DNA of 64,000 bases, taken from the NCBI GenBank assembly GCA_963707895.1, contig CAVPRS010000003.1, forward strand, positions 186,001 to 250,000, in the 5' to 3' direction. Position numbers and translations under genes: made by a program. The notes beneath the pieces were generated by a model. The model was not told the origin of the DNA. It was given only the letters and a program-made list of their open reading frames with translations, and made no database searches. This DNA comes from Fodinibacter sp963707895 (lineage in GTDB: Bacteria; Actinomycetota; Actinomycetes; Actinomycetales; Dermatophilaceae). This document shows, piece after piece, positions 21,326 through 30,872 of the stretch; within the stretch, counting starts at the first letter, position 1; every line of letters starts with the position of its first letter.

Positions 21326-23776
21326 CTACGGCGTGACCCCCAGGGTGTCGATCCGGATCTTCACCGAGGTGCCCTTCTCCTCCAGCACCCGGATCGTCGT
21401 GCCGCTGCCCGCGACCTTGACGCCGCCCGTGGGCTGGTCGGTCTTGAAGTAGCGGTTCGGGTTGCTGTCGTTGAACAGCGGGTTGCCGGCCTGGCCACGG
21501 ATGTAGCTCGCGTGACCGGTGGTGGCACTGTGCAGGGTGAACGAGTCGGCCTTCTGCAGGCCGAACGGCGCGTCGTACATCTGGATGCGCGGGCGCCACT
21601 TCTCACCGTCGAGGTTGTAGATCGTGCGCGGGTGCGCGTCGATCGGGAGCACGAGACCCTCACCGGGGTGCTGGCTCGTGTTGTTGTCGCCCTGCGAGGT
21701 GTCCCACAGCGAGATGAGCAGGCCGTCCTGGTACGGGAAGTGCTCGACGAAGTCGGGCTTGCTCGGGAAACCGAAGTTGTACGGGCCGGTCTTGAGGTAC
21801 TTGTCGAAGGCCACGTACTCGCGGTTGCTGGCGATGTAGAACTGCGGGTAGTCCGTCTCGGACGTCGCGCCCACCGACGAGAAGCCGTCGAGCGTCCAGC
21901 CGTTGGGGCTGGTCTCGGCGCCGTCCTGGAGCAGCGTGGCGCCGCCCGCGGTCAGGACGATGTCGTCGACGAAGATGCCGCTCGTCACGTCGGGGTTGGT
22001 TCCCTGGGCCGCGCCGTCGGTGGAGTACCGCACCCGCAGGCCGACCGTCTTGCCGGCGTAGGCCGACAGGTCGAAGGTGGCCGGGGTCCAGGTCTCCTGG
22101 TAGCCGTCGATGCCGTTGCCCTCGGCGGCCGTGGTGATGTTGCCGGCGATGGCCTTCCAGCCGGTGCCGTCGTCGACCTCGACGTAGGCGTAGTCACAGG
22201 GGTCGGGTCCACAGTCCTCGATGTTCCAGCGCGCCTTGAACGCCAGGGACGCGGAGCCGGCGGGGAGGGTGACCGAACGCGACATCGTCGAGTTCAGGTC
22301 GTCACCCGAGCCGGACCACCACTGCTTGCTCCCGGCGAACGGGGCGCCCAGGTCGGTGGACACCGCCTTGTCGGGCAGCACCACGACGGCGCCCTGGGGC
22401 TTGGTGCTGTTGTACTCGTGCGGGCCGAGCACGAGGGTGCGGCGCTGACCGGGCACCACGATCTCGTAGTCGAGCCAGCCGAGCTGCAGCTTGTCCCACG
22501 CGGACAGGTCGGCCGCGCGCGACCCGATGGCGTTGTCACCGGGTGCGGAGACGCGGCTCTGCGCCATGAGGGTCCACCAGTTGACCGGGTTCTCGTTCGC
22601 CGAGGACGGGCCGGAGGTGTCGTAGTGGTCGGGCAGGCCCAGGTCGTGGCCGAACTCGTGCGCGATGACCGACAGGCCACCGTTCTCGGGCTGCACGGTG
22701 TAGTCGGCGGCCCAGATGCCGGTGCTGCCGACGGGGGTTCCGCCCAGCGGCGGGATGGGCGCGGCCGGGTTGGTGCCCTGGAAGGCGCGCCAGCGGTGCG
22801 ACCAGATGGCGTCCTCGCCCTGGTACGGGTCGCCGTCGGCCTGGTCGCCACCGGCGTGCACGATCTGGAGGTGGTCGATGTAGCCGTCGGGCTCGTCGAA
22901 GTTGCCGTCGCCGTCCCAGTCGTAGCGGTCCCACTTGTCGAACTTCGCGATGGTCGCGGCGATCTGCGCTGATGTCTTGCCGGCGGCGGTCTGCTGGGCC
23001 ACCCACGCGTCCATGCCGTCACGCACGAGAGCCCAGGTGTTGCTGCAGACGTTGCTGGCGCAGGGGTACCCGTCGCTTCGGCCGTAGCGGGCCTCGTTGT
23101 AGGGCACCGTCACCGGGTCGGTGACCAGGCCGTCCACCGAGTACCGGCCGGAGGACTGCCGCTCGTAGTACTGACGCATCGACTCGGTGCCGGTGACCGA
23201 GCCGTTGCCGAAGTACAGGTCCTGGTAGTAGGCCTTGCCGTAGTGCGCGTTCCAGTCGGTGGAGTTGTCGACCGCGCGGTTCGGCGCGGGGATCTTGTTG
23301 AAGGCCGGCCCGTCGAAGACCGTGGGGCCGGGGATGCCCGGGTTCGTGTCCTGGTCGGGGTAGTTCGGGCTGCGCTGGTTGCCGAACTGCACGACGAGCA
23401 CGAACAGCTCGTCGGTGTCCTCGCGCGCCAGCTCGACGTACTGGTCGGTCTTCTTGGCCTTCTGGGCCTTCCTGCTGCCCTTGGCCGCGGTCGCGGCCCG
23501 CTCGGCCTCGCCCACCTTGACGACGGTGCTGTTGCCGATGCGCTCGGGCTTTGCCTCGCCCTTGAGCACCGAGGCGACGGCCGTCTTGCGCAGCTCGGAC
23601 TGCTTGTCGGCGATGGGGTCGGGAAGGCTGTCGCTCGGCGCGCTGGTCTGCGCGTCTCCGAACGAGGTAGGGGATTTGGACGGGGTCGCGGTGGCGGCCG
23701 CGATCGGGACGGACAACGTCGCCCCGAGTCCCGTGGCGAGCGCCAGGCTGAGCAGCCCGGATGTGGTCTTGCGCAC
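21326..23776 (-). CDS. Secreted M6 family metalloprotease (immune inhibitor A-like)
   Basis: M6 enzymes are exported zinc proteases. The 816-residue protein has a signal peptide (about residues 1-29), a propeptide rich in Lys/Ala, and a catalytic domain with VIAHEFGHDLGLPDHYD (about residues 367-383), the HExxH motif extended by a third His/Asp, plus a downstream NWWTLMAQ met-turn region. C-terminal beta-rich segments (VTLPAGSASLAFKARWNIE, GIFVDDIVLTAGG) look like carbohydrate-binding-type domains that hold substrate or wall. GTG at 23776 has AGGAGG 5-6 bases upstream, a classic leadered start. It may well be a Pmt substrate or act in protein scavenging, which is inference. Confidence 0.92.
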   Translation of the reverse strand: MRKTTSGLLSLALATGLGATLSVPIAAATATPSKSPTSFGDAQTSAPSDSLPDPIADKQSELRKTAVASVLKGEAKPERIGNSTVVKVGEAERAATAAKGSRKAQKAKKTDQYVELAREDTDELFVLVVQFGNQRSPNYPDQDTNPGIPGPTVFDGPAFNKIPAPNRAVDNSTDWNAHYGKAYYQDLYFGNGSVTGTESMRQYYERQSSGRYSVDGLVTDPVTVPYNEARYGRSDGYPCASNVCSNTWALVRDGMDAWVAQQTAAGKTSAQIAATIAKFDKWDRYDWDGDGNFDEPDGYIDHLQIVHAGGDQADGDPYQGEDAIWSHRWRAFQGTNPAAPIPPLGGTPVGSTGIWAADYTVQPENGGLSVIAHEFGHDLGLPDHYDTSGPSSANENPVNWWTLMAQSRVSAPGDNAIGSRAADLSAWDKLQLGWLDYEIVVPGQRRTLVLGPHEYNSTKPQGAVVVLPDKAVSTDLGAPFAGSKQWWSGSGDDLNSTMSRSVTLPAGSASLAFKARWNIEDCGPDPCDYAYVEVDDGTGWKAIAGNITTAAEGNGIDGYQETWTPATFDLSAYAGKTVGLRVRYSTDGAAQGTNPDVTSGIFVDDIVLTAGGATLLQDGAETSPNGWTLDGFSSVGATSETDYPQFYIASNREYVAFDKYLKTGPYNFGFPSKPDFVEHFPYQDGLLISLWDTSQGDNNTSQHPGEGLVLPIDAHPRTIYNLDGEKWRPRIQMYDAPFGLQKADSFTLHSATTGHASYIRGQAGNPLFNDSNPNRYFKTDQPTGGVKVAGSGTTIRVLEEKGTSVKIRIDTLGVTP

Positions 23777-23934
23777 TAGGTCCTCCTGCAGGTGGGTTTC
23801 TGGTGGGTGCCGCCGACGAGGTCATCGCACGGCGACACTGTGGGCGACCTTAGAACTCGCTGTGAGAGTCGGCCACCGGAGCGGCGGACCGATCGGTGAA
23901 CGGTCGAAGGTGGCCGCGCACCGGGCCGGCACCC

Positions 23935-23979
23935 CCGTCCCGCCCGTCCCGCCGGTCCCGCGGGCCCCGCCAGCCCGGC
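23935..23979. repeat. Imperfect 9-bp tandem repeat upstream of M6 protease gene
   Basis: About five consecutive imperfect copies of CCGTCCCGC (two exact, then CGGTCCCGC, GGGCCCCGC, CAGCCCGGC) fill this part of the intergenic region between the M6 protease gene and the nuclease-helicase gene. No function is evident. Confidence 0.5.
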
Positions 23980-23999
23980 TCCCTGTCGGTGCTCGGGGT

Positions 24000-24005
24000 T
24001 AGGTT
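24000..24005 (+). promoter_or_regulatory. -10 box of leaderless promoter, nuclease-helicase gene
   Basis: TAGGTT ends 6 bp before the ATG at 24012, favouring that ATG over the in-frame ATG at 24021. Confidence 0.55.
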
Positions 24006-24011
24006 CGGGGC

Positions 24012-27000
24012 ATGTTCCTCATGGGCGACGACCGTCGGCTCGTCATCAGCGCCAGCGACCTGCGCACGGCGGCGGCCTGCGAGTTCGCCCTGGTCCGCGA
24101 CCTCGACATCGCCCTCGGACGCGCCGAGCGGGTGACCGTCGACGACGACCCGATGGCGCAGCGGGTCATCGCCCTGGGCAACGAGCACGAGCAGGCCGAG
24201 CTGCGCCGGCTGTCGCGGGCGCACCCGGGGCTCGTCGTGCAGTTCGAGCGGCCCGGCTACTCGCCCGACGACCTCGCCCGGGCGCACGCCCAGACGCTCG
24301 AGGCGCTGCGCTCCGACGCCGAGGTGGTCTACCAGGCCACGTTCTTCGACGGCGGGTTCGTCGGGCACGCCGACTTCCTCGAGCGCACCGACGACGGCTG
24401 GCTGGTCAGCGACACGAAGCTCGCCCGCACCGAGAGCGTGCCCGCCCTCCTGCAGATCGCCGCCTACGCCGCGCTGCTGCGCGAGGCCGGTGTCGACACG
24501 GCCCCCTACGCCCGACTCGTCGTCGGCAGCGGTGACGTGCGCGACTTCGCGCTCGACGACATCGTGCCGGTCTACCTCGCCCGCCGCGCCCGCCTCGACG
24601 CCCTGCTCCTCGCGCACCGCGCGTCCGACGAGCCCGCCGCGTGGGGTGACCCGCTGTGGCTCGCCTGCGGCCGGTGCGAGGTCTGCGAGCCCGAGGTCGA
24701 GGCGGCCCGCGACCTCCTCCTCGTCGCGGGCGTGCGCCGCCCCACCCGCCGCAAGCTGCTCGAGGCGGGGGTCGCCACGATCGACGACCTCGCCGTGCGC
24801 ACCGAGCCGGTGCCCGACGTGCGGGCCGCCACGCTCGACCGCCTGCGCGAGCAGGCCCGCCTCCAGCTCGAGCAGGAGCACGACCCCACCGGCGGCGTGC
24901 GCTCCGAGGTCACCGACCTCGACACGCTGCGCCGGATGCCGACGCCCAGCGCCGGTGACGTGTTCTTCGACTTCGAGGGCGACCCGCTGTGGTCCGAGCG
25001 CGGCTCGCGCACCTGGGGCCTGGAGTACCTCTTCGGCATCGTCGAGGTCGACTCCGGTGCGCCGGTGTTCCGCACGTTCTGGGCCCACGACCGCGAGGCC
25101 GAGCGCCAGGCCCTCGTCGACTTCGTCGGCTGGCTCGCCGACCGGCGGCGGCAGTGGCCCGACCTGCACGTCTACCACTACGCCGCCTACGAGACGGCTG
25201 CCCTGCTGCGCCTGGCCGCCCGGCACGGCGTGTGCGAGGACGAGGTCGACCAGCTGCTGCGCGACGGCGTCTTCGTCGACCTCTACGCCGTCGTGCGCTC
25301 CGCCATCCGGGTGTCGCAGCGCTCCTACTCGATCAAGAAGCTCGAGCCCCTCTACATGGAGGCCCGCGAGGCCGCCGTCACCAACGCGGCCGACTCGATC
25401 GTGGTCTACCACCAGTTCATGGCGGCCCGCGACGCCGAGCGCTTCGACGACGCCGCCCGCCTGATCGCCGAGATCGCCGACTACAACCGCGACGACTGCG
25501 TCTCGACCTGGATGCTGCGTGACTGGCTGCTCGCCCAGGGGGCGGCGGCCGATCCGGCCGGGTCCGCCGCCGACCCGTCGACGGGCGCCGAGGTCGGGCC
25601 CGCGCAGACCCCGTCGGAGCAGCGCCTCGCGCTGATGAACCTCGAGACCCTCCTCCGTGACCGCCTGGTCGGCATCAAGCCGCACGAGCGCACGCCCGAG
25701 GAGCAGGCGGTGGCGCTCGTCGCGGCGTCGGTGCTCTTCCACGCCCGTGAGGACAAGCCCGTCTGGCAGGCGCACTTCGAGCGGCTGCGGCTCCCGGTGG
25801 GCGACTGGCGGGTCGCCGACGGCGTCTTCCTCGTCGAGTCGGCCGAGGTGGTCACGCCGTGGCACGCCGCCACTGCACGACAGCGGCCCCGTCGCACCCT
25901 GCGGCTGCAGGGCGAGCCGATGCGCGGCATCCCCGCCGGTCCCGGCGACGAGGTCAGCGCCGTCTACCTCGACCCGCCGCCGCCCGGCATCACCACCCTG
26001 CCCGGCCACGCCAACGCACGCTCCAGTGCCACGATCGCCGTTCTCGAGGCGGTCGACTCGCTCGCCCCCAACGGCCGGCTGCACCAGAGCCTGCTCGTCG
26101 AGGAGCTCCAGCCCAAGGACGGCGCAGCCCACACCGAGCTGCCGGTCGCGTTGGTCCCCTCGAAGGTGCTCAGCACCAAGCCGATCGACGACGCCCTGGC
26201 CGAGGTCGCCCAGCGGGTCGTCGACGCCGACCACGGGCTGCCGCGGGCCGCCGGCATCGACCTGCTCGCCCGTCGGCTGCCCCGGCTGCGCGGTGACGTC
26301 CCGCTGCCCGGGGTGGGGGTCGGGCCGACCCGGCACGTCGACGCCATCGAGGCCGCCCTGCTCGACACCGACGACTCCTACCTCGCCGTGCAGGGGCCTC
26401 CCGGCACCGGCAAGACCTACGTCGCCTCGCGGGTCATCGCCCGACTGGTCCTCGACCACGGCTGGGCGGTCGGGGTCACCTCGCAGGGTCACAAGGCGAT
26501 CGAGAACGTGCTGCGCGCCGTCGTGGCGGCGGGCGTGCCGCCCGAGCAGGTCGGCAAGGCCACCCGCGACCCCGTGGGTGCCACCTGGACCCCCCTGGCC
26601 AAGGCCGACGACCTCGCCGAGTTCGCCGCCGGCCACGCACGGGCCGGACAGGGCTACGTCGTGGGCGGCACCGCCTGGGACCTCACGAGCACGAGGCGGG
26701 TCGGCCGCGGCCAGCTCGACCTCGTCGTCGTCGACGAGGCGGGGCAGTTCTCTCTCGCCAAGACCCTCGCGTGCTCGGTGGCCGGCGCCCGGCTGCTGCT
26801 GCTCGGCGACCCGCAGCAGCTGCCCCAGGTCTCGCAGGGCACCCACCCCGACCCCGTCGACGCCTCCGCGCTCGGCTGGCTGATCGGCGACGAGCCGGTC
26901 CTGTCCCCCGACCTCGGCTACTTCCTCGAGACGACCTGGCGCATGCACCCGGCCCTCACCGAGCCCATCTCCCGCCTGTCGTATGCCGGCCAGCTCCAGT

Positions 27001-27593
27001 CCGAGACGTCGGTCACCGCCGCGCGTCGGCTCGAGGGCGTCGAGCCGGGGCTGCACGTGCGCCTCGTCGACCACCACGACAACTCGACGTGGTCCCCCGA
27101 GGAGGCGGATGTCGTGCGCGACCTGGTGCGCGACCTGCTCGGGCGCACCTGGCACGACCCGACCGAGCGCGGGGCCGACGGCGCTCCGGTCGGCCCGCGC
27201 CCGCTGGGGGCCGCCGACGTCATCGTCATCACGCCCTACAACGGCCAGGTCGGGCAGCTTCGCCGCACCCTCGATGACGCCGGCCTGGCCGAGGTGCCGG
27301 TCGGCACGGTCGACAAGTTCCAGGGCCAGGAGGCGGCTGTCGCGATCCTGTCGATGGCTGCCTCGTCGCACTCCGACGTCTCGCGGGGCATGGGCTTCCT
27401 GCTCGACCGGCACCGGCTCAACGTCGCGATCTCGCGCGGCCAGCACAGCGCCTACATCGTGCGTTCCACCGTGCTCACCGACTTCGCCCCGCGCACACCG
27501 AGCGAGCTGATCGACCTCGGGGCCTTCCTCGGGCTCTGCGCCGCGGCGGTCAGCACGGCATCGGTCGGTCAGTCCGAGGCGGTTCCCGCCTGA
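24012..27593 (+). CDS. TM0106-type RecB-like nuclease fused to SF1 helicase (Dna2-like)
   Basis: This 1193-residue protein joins three modules. Residues about 10-230 form a PD-(D/E)xK nuclease with Asp121, Asp134-x-Lys136 and Gln148. It is flanked by Cys23 and the cluster Cys219, Cys222, Cys225, the spacing of an iron-sulfur nuclease as in Dna2, AddB and Cas4. Residues about 315-520 look like a DnaQ-type (RNase H-like) exonuclease with FFDFEGD, HVYHYAAYETAALL and YNRDDC. The rest is an SF1 helicase with QGPPGTGKTY (about 795), VVVDEAGQF (about 904), LLGDPQQLPQVS, TVDKFQGQEA and HRLNVAISRG. The family is known from sequence, but its pathway is not; repair or defence is plausible. Its end overlaps the convergent next gene by 25 bases. 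Confidence 0.88.
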   Translation: MFLMGDDRRLVISASDLRTAAACEFALVRDLDIALGRAERVTVDDDPMAQRVIALGNEHEQAELRRLSRAHPGLVVQFERPGYSPDDLARAHAQTLEALRSDAEVVYQATFFDGGFVGHADFLERTDDGWLVSDTKLARTESVPALLQIAAYAALLREAGVDTAPYARLVVGSGDVRDFALDDIVPVYLARRARLDALLLAHRASDEPAAWGDPLWLACGRCEVCEPEVEAARDLLLVAGVRRPTRRKLLEAGVATIDDLAVRTEPVPDVRAATLDRLREQARLQLEQEHDPTGGVRSEVTDLDTLRRMPTPSAGDVFFDFEGDPLWSERGSRTWGLEYLFGIVEVDSGAPVFRTFWAHDREAERQALVDFVGWLADRRRQWPDLHVYHYAAYETAALLRLAARHGVCEDEVDQLLRDGVFVDLYAVVRSAIRVSQRSYSIKKLEPLYMEAREAAVTNAADSIVVYHQFMAARDAERFDDAARLIAEIADYNRDDCVSTWMLRDWLLAQGAAADPAGSAADPSTGAEVGPAQTPSEQRLALMNLETLLRDRLVGIKPHERTPEEQAVALVAASVLFHAREDKPVWQAHFERLRLPVGDWRVADGVFLVESAEVVTPWHAATARQRPRRTLRLQGEPMRGIPAGPGDEVSAVYLDPPPPGITTLPGHANARSSATIAVLEAVDSLAPNGRLHQSLLVEELQPKDGAAHTELPVALVPSKVLSTKPIDDALAEVAQRVVDADHGLPRAAGIDLLARRLPRLRGDVPLPGVGVGPTRHVDAIEAALLDTDDSYLAVQGPPGTGKTYVASRVIARLVLDHGWAVGVTSQGHKAIENVLRAVVAAGVPPEQVGKATRDPVGATWTPLAKADDLAEFAAGHARAGQGYVVGGTAWDLTSTRRVGRGQLDLVVVDEAGQFSLAKTLACSVAGARLLLLGDPQQLPQVSQGTHPDPVDASALGWLIGDEPVLSPDLGYFLETTWRMHPALTEPISRLSYAGQLQSETSVTAARRLEGVEPGLHVRLVDHHDNSTWSPEEADVVRDLVRDLLGRTWHDPTERGADGAPVGPRPLGAADVIVITPYNGQVGQLRRTLDDAGLAEVPVGTVDKFQGQEAAVAILSMAASSHSDVSRGMGFLLDRHRLNVAISRGQHSAYIVRSTVLTDFAPRTPSELIDLGAFLGLCAAAVSTASVGQSEAVPA

Positions 27594-30121
27594 GCCAGCC
27601 GGTCGCCCGTCGGGACACCGAGCTCCGTGCGGTGCCCGAGCCGCTCGAGCCAGCGCACCATCTGGTGGTGCACCACGTCGGCCCCGCGGAGCCTGCCGCG
27701 GTCGTCGAGGAGGTCCTCGTCGATCGGCCACTCCGCGGGGTGCACGATCATCGGCCGGGTCTGCCACCCGCCGAGGCCACCGTGGCAGCCGACGAGCTCC
27801 TCGAAGGCGGCGACCTCGTCGAGCACGGGGTCGTACAGCGAGTTCACGTAGATGTCCGGAGCGTTGGCGTACGACGACACGTGGATGAAGTCACCCACGG
27901 CATCCGTCCCGAACAGCGCGAGCGGGTCGACGCCGACCACCTCGCCGGTGGTGAGGTCGTGGGTGCCCTCCGCCCCGAGCGCCACCGGACCCTGCTCGGT
28001 CGCCACCACGACGAACCCGATGCCGGGGTGAGCGGCGAGCATCGCGAGCAGCCCGGGGTGCAGGCGCTCGATGTCGTTGAGCGTCAACCGTTGCGGGTGC
28101 TGGCTGAACCAGACGCCACCCAGGTTGCCCGAGCCGACGACGGTGATCTCGGCCGGGGCGTCACCCGGGCCGGTGGTGTCCTCGGTGATCCCCGACGGTC
28201 CCACCGGGGCGTCCGGGTCGCGGTCGGAGATGGCGCGCTTGGCGATCCGCCCGGACACCGAGGCCTGCCCGGACAGCTGGCCGATGAGCATGTTCACCGG
28301 ACCCCACGCCTCGACCTCGCCGGTGGCCGCCGTGACCGTGGCACTGCCCTTGAAGTAGTCGAGGATCAGGCCCTCCAGCGAGACCCCGTAGCGCTGCAGG
28401 AACGTCGCACCCTGGCTCTGGCCGTGGTCGGAGACGAGCACCACGTGGTACGGCCGTGGCGTGATGCCGGCCTCGATGACCTGCTCGATGCTGCGCACCG
28501 CGTCGTCCAGCCCGTAGAACGCCGCGAGTGACTCCGAGCGGGTCACACCGGCGTGGTGGGCGATCTCGTCGTAGTCGACGAAGTCGACGTAGATCGACCT
28601 CGAGCCCTTCATCATCGCCTCGACGACGAGCGCCACGTTGAGGTCGCGCAGGAAGACGTTGGTCACCGCACGCAGGGCGACGTAGGAACCTCCGCGGTCG
28701 ATCCGGGGCTCGACCCCGCGGCGCACCTGGCGCCGCGCCTGGAACACCTCCTTGGCCATCTCGCCGACGGTGAGGATGACCGCGCGCAGGATGCCCGCCG
28801 GGTGGGTGAAGAACGCGGCGTACGACTGCGACGGGCCGAGCCCCTTCTTGCCCTCCTTGAGGCCGCTCATGGTGAGCAGGGAGGTGGCCGCGTCGCCGGA
28901 GAACAGGTTCGAGATGCTCACGCCGTCGTCGGCGAGCAGCCCCCGCCCGTTGCCGACCCGCGCCTCGATGATCGCGGCGTCCTCGGGACGGTTGGCCACG
29001 AGCAGCCGGCCCATCTCGCGGTCGTACCACCGGAACGCGGGGATGCCGTCGTTGTTGCCGTGCAGCAGCCCGGCCTGGCTCACCGGTGTGGTCGAGGGCA
29101 CCCGTGCGGTCCACTCGGTCCAGGTGTGGGAACCCGACCGCACCCAGCGACTGATGGTGGGGATGTTGCCCGAGCGGATCTCGTTCTCCAGCAAGGGGGC
29201 CGGAACACCGTCGAGCTGGATGAAGACGACCCCCGGGATGTCGGACGCGGCCTCCTTCGGTCCCCGGGCGCCCATCCGCATGGCGTGCACGGTGAGGTAG
29301 TCACGGCTGTTGATGCTGAACGCCCAGGTGATCAGCGTCATCACGAAGGCGTAGACCCAGGCAGCGAAGAACGCGACGACGGGCCCGGTGACGTCGACGC
29401 CCGGGGTCAGCCAGAGGCCCAGCCCGAGGACCACGGCGTTCGCGAACAGGGCGAGGAAGACCGCGCCGATCCACCCGAACAGCACCGCCACCCGCATGAA
29501 CAACGGCTGGAGCAGCCATCCGGCGAGCGACACCATGACGACCGCGAGGATGAGCGACCCGGGTGAGTCGGTGGTCACGCCCGGCATCAGCCAGATCGTC
29601 AGGCCGAGCACGATGAGGCGCACGATGAAGTCGATGACCCGGGTGCCCGACGGCTGGCGCTCGGGGCCCTCGGTGTCGATGGCGTCGGCGAGCGCGTGGT
29701 CGCGGCGCCGGTCGAACCAGCGCGACGACGCCGGGTTCCACACCAGGACGATGATGACGACCGCCACGGCCAGCCCGGCGAAGCCCGACACCCGCTGGAT
29801 GTCGAGCTGGGCCCCGAGGTAGAGCGAGTGCAGCTGCTGCGCGAGGAGGATGACCGTGAGCACCAGGCGCGCGCCGTTCGAGGCCCTGGCGAGCTGGTAG
29901 GCGACCACCGCCTGGACCAGCCCGAAGAACAGGAAGACGCCCCCCACCACGCGTGCCGAGGTGGCCGTCTCGTCGGCCGTCATCCCGGCGACCGCGCCGA
30001 GGTCGTCGACCCCGGCGAGCAGAAGCACCCCCACGACGAGGTCGAGCACGGCCACCGCCGCGGTGAGCAGCACGACGATGGTGATGCCGAGCGGTCGGCG
30101 GGTGACCGGTGGCGTGCTCAT
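27569..30121 (-). CDS. Holin-like membrane domain fused to type I phosphodiesterase/alkaline phosphatase-like domain
   Basis: The 850-residue protein begins with several membrane helices (about residues 10-250). These include a segment resembling the phage-holin-like/Mycobact. 4TM family (IVLGLTIWLMPGVT, LILAVVMVSLAGWLLQPLF). A large alkaline-phosphatase-superfamily domain follows. Its metal and nucleophile motifs are visible: VVFIQLDGVP, VPSTTPVSQAGLLHG (Thr nucleophile), VDYDEIAHHAG, and LVSDHGQSQG. The active domain is probably outside the membrane and may hydrolyse phosphodiesters of wall glycopolymers or nucleotides; the substrate is unknown. I used the ATG at 30121; a start six codons earlier is possible, and neither has a good ribosome site. 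It overlaps the nuclease-helicase 3' end. Confidence 0.8.
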   Translation of the reverse strand: MSTPPVTRRPLGITIVVLLTAAVAVLDLVVGVLLLAGVDDLGAVAGMTADETATSARVVGGVFLFFGLVQAVVAYQLARASNGARLVLTVILLAQQLHSLYLGAQLDIQRVSGFAGLAVAVVIIVLVWNPASSRWFDRRRDHALADAIDTEGPERQPSGTRVIDFIVRLIVLGLTIWLMPGVTTDSPGSLILAVVMVSLAGWLLQPLFMRVAVLFGWIGAVFLALFANAVVLGLGLWLTPGVDVTGPVVAFFAAWVYAFVMTLITWAFSINSRDYLTVHAMRMGARGPKEAASDIPGVVFIQLDGVPAPLLENEIRSGNIPTISRWVRSGSHTWTEWTARVPSTTPVSQAGLLHGNNDGIPAFRWYDREMGRLLVANRPEDAAIIEARVGNGRGLLADDGVSISNLFSGDAATSLLTMSGLKEGKKGLGPSQSYAAFFTHPAGILRAVILTVGEMAKEVFQARRQVRRGVEPRIDRGGSYVALRAVTNVFLRDLNVALVVEAMMKGSRSIYVDFVDYDEIAHHAGVTRSESLAAFYGLDDAVRSIEQVIEAGITPRPYHVVLVSDHGQSQGATFLQRYGVSLEGLILDYFKGSATVTAATGEVEAWGPVNMLIGQLSGQASVSGRIAKRAISDRDPDAPVGPSGITEDTTGPGDAPAEITVVGSGNLGGVWFSQHPQRLTLNDIERLHPGLLAMLAAHPGIGFVVVATEQGPVALGAEGTHDLTTGEVVGVDPLALFGTDAVGDFIHVSSYANAPDIYVNSLYDPVLDEVAAFEELVGCHGGLGGWQTRPMIVHPAEWPIDEDLLDDRGRLRGADVVHHQMVRWLERLGHRTELGVPTGDRLAQAGTASD

Positions 30122-30198
30122 CGCGGCCGCCGCCCACACCGACGGGAACGGCGGTCCGGGTCCGCGAGTACCCCGAACCCATCACCACGACGTGCCAT

Positions 30199-30227
30199 GA
30201 CCCGCTCCCTTCGGACCCGAGCGGGTC
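30199..30227. other. Hairpin in 30.1-30.3 kb intergenic region
   Basis: GACCCGCTC (30199-30207) pairs with GAGCGGGTC (30219-30227) over an 11-nt loop. A second short hairpin, TCACCCC/GGGGTGA (30265-30281), follows. Both lie between two minus-strand genes and may terminate the 30343 gene. Nothing else is seen in this 221-bp gap. Confidence 0.4.
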
Positions 30228-30342
30228 GCTCCGGCCAGTGTTGGGGACCATGGCGACCGGCGGTTCACCCCGCAGGGGTGAGCGCTGGAGAAGGCCTCGA
30301 GAACCACCCGGACCGAAACACTCCCGCTGACGGGGAGTCGGG

Positions 30343-30810
30343 TCAGACCGGTGCCGACCTCGACTCCGTGCTGGGTGCCCCCTGAGGCGACACGACCACT
30401 GGCGCCGGCGAGCGCAGCGCCCAGCCGATGAGGAACAGCATGACCCCGAGCACGGCCGCCAGGGCGGCGACACCGAAGGCCACCACCGACGTGAACAGGG
30501 ACGCCCGCAGGAAGGACGCCTGCATCGCGGTGGCCCGCAACGGATCGTCCTTGGCGAGCTCGGCATAGGTCTTGCCGCCGGTCGCCTTGAGCGCGTGCTT
30601 GCTGATGGTCTCGGCCTCCGAGTAGGCCGTGAACGGACCGGTCACGTCCTTGCCCGCGAACCACTTCGCGTCGGGGGAGACGGTGATGTTCTCGGAGGCC
30701 AGCTCGTTGGAGACCATCACATAGGTGGCGACCCCAGCGACCGCGAAGATCACGCCCACCACCATCACGATCACCCCGATCGTTCCCGACCTCCCAGTTG
30801 TGCGTGCCAT
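30343..30810 (-). CDS. Two-helix membrane protein of unknown function
   Basis: The 155-residue protein has a membrane helix at about 10-33 and another at about 105-130. Between them is an extracytoplasmic loop (SNELASENITVSPDAKWFAGKDVTGPFTAYSEAETISKHAL), then a short polar tail. Close relatives in actinobacteria are often labelled aromatic ring-opening dioxygenase LigA, which the sequence does not support: it is a membrane protein without catalytic motifs. ATG at 30810 has AAGGGG about 7 bases upstream. It stands alone between the phosphodiesterase gene and the KdpD-like fragment. Confidence 0.7.
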   Translation of the reverse strand: MARTTGRSGTIGVIVMVVGVIFAVAGVATYVMVSNELASENITVSPDAKWFAGKDVTGPFTAYSEAETISKHALKATGGKTYAELAKDDPLRATAMQASFLRASLFTSVVAFGVAALAAVLGVMLFLIGWALRSPAPVVVSPQGAPSTESRSAPV

Positions 30811-30872
30811 GGCGTGCCCCTTCCTGGATCGGACAGATGCCCCAGTGTGGCCGGGCCTTCAGCACCGGCGGG

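Noticed and set aside
23850..27767. A 1305-codon open frame on the minus strand opposite the nuclease-helicase
   Set aside because: It is the antisense shadow of a gene with clear motifs; its product is Gly/Val/Arg-rich low-complexity without any domain, as usual in GC-rich third-position bias.
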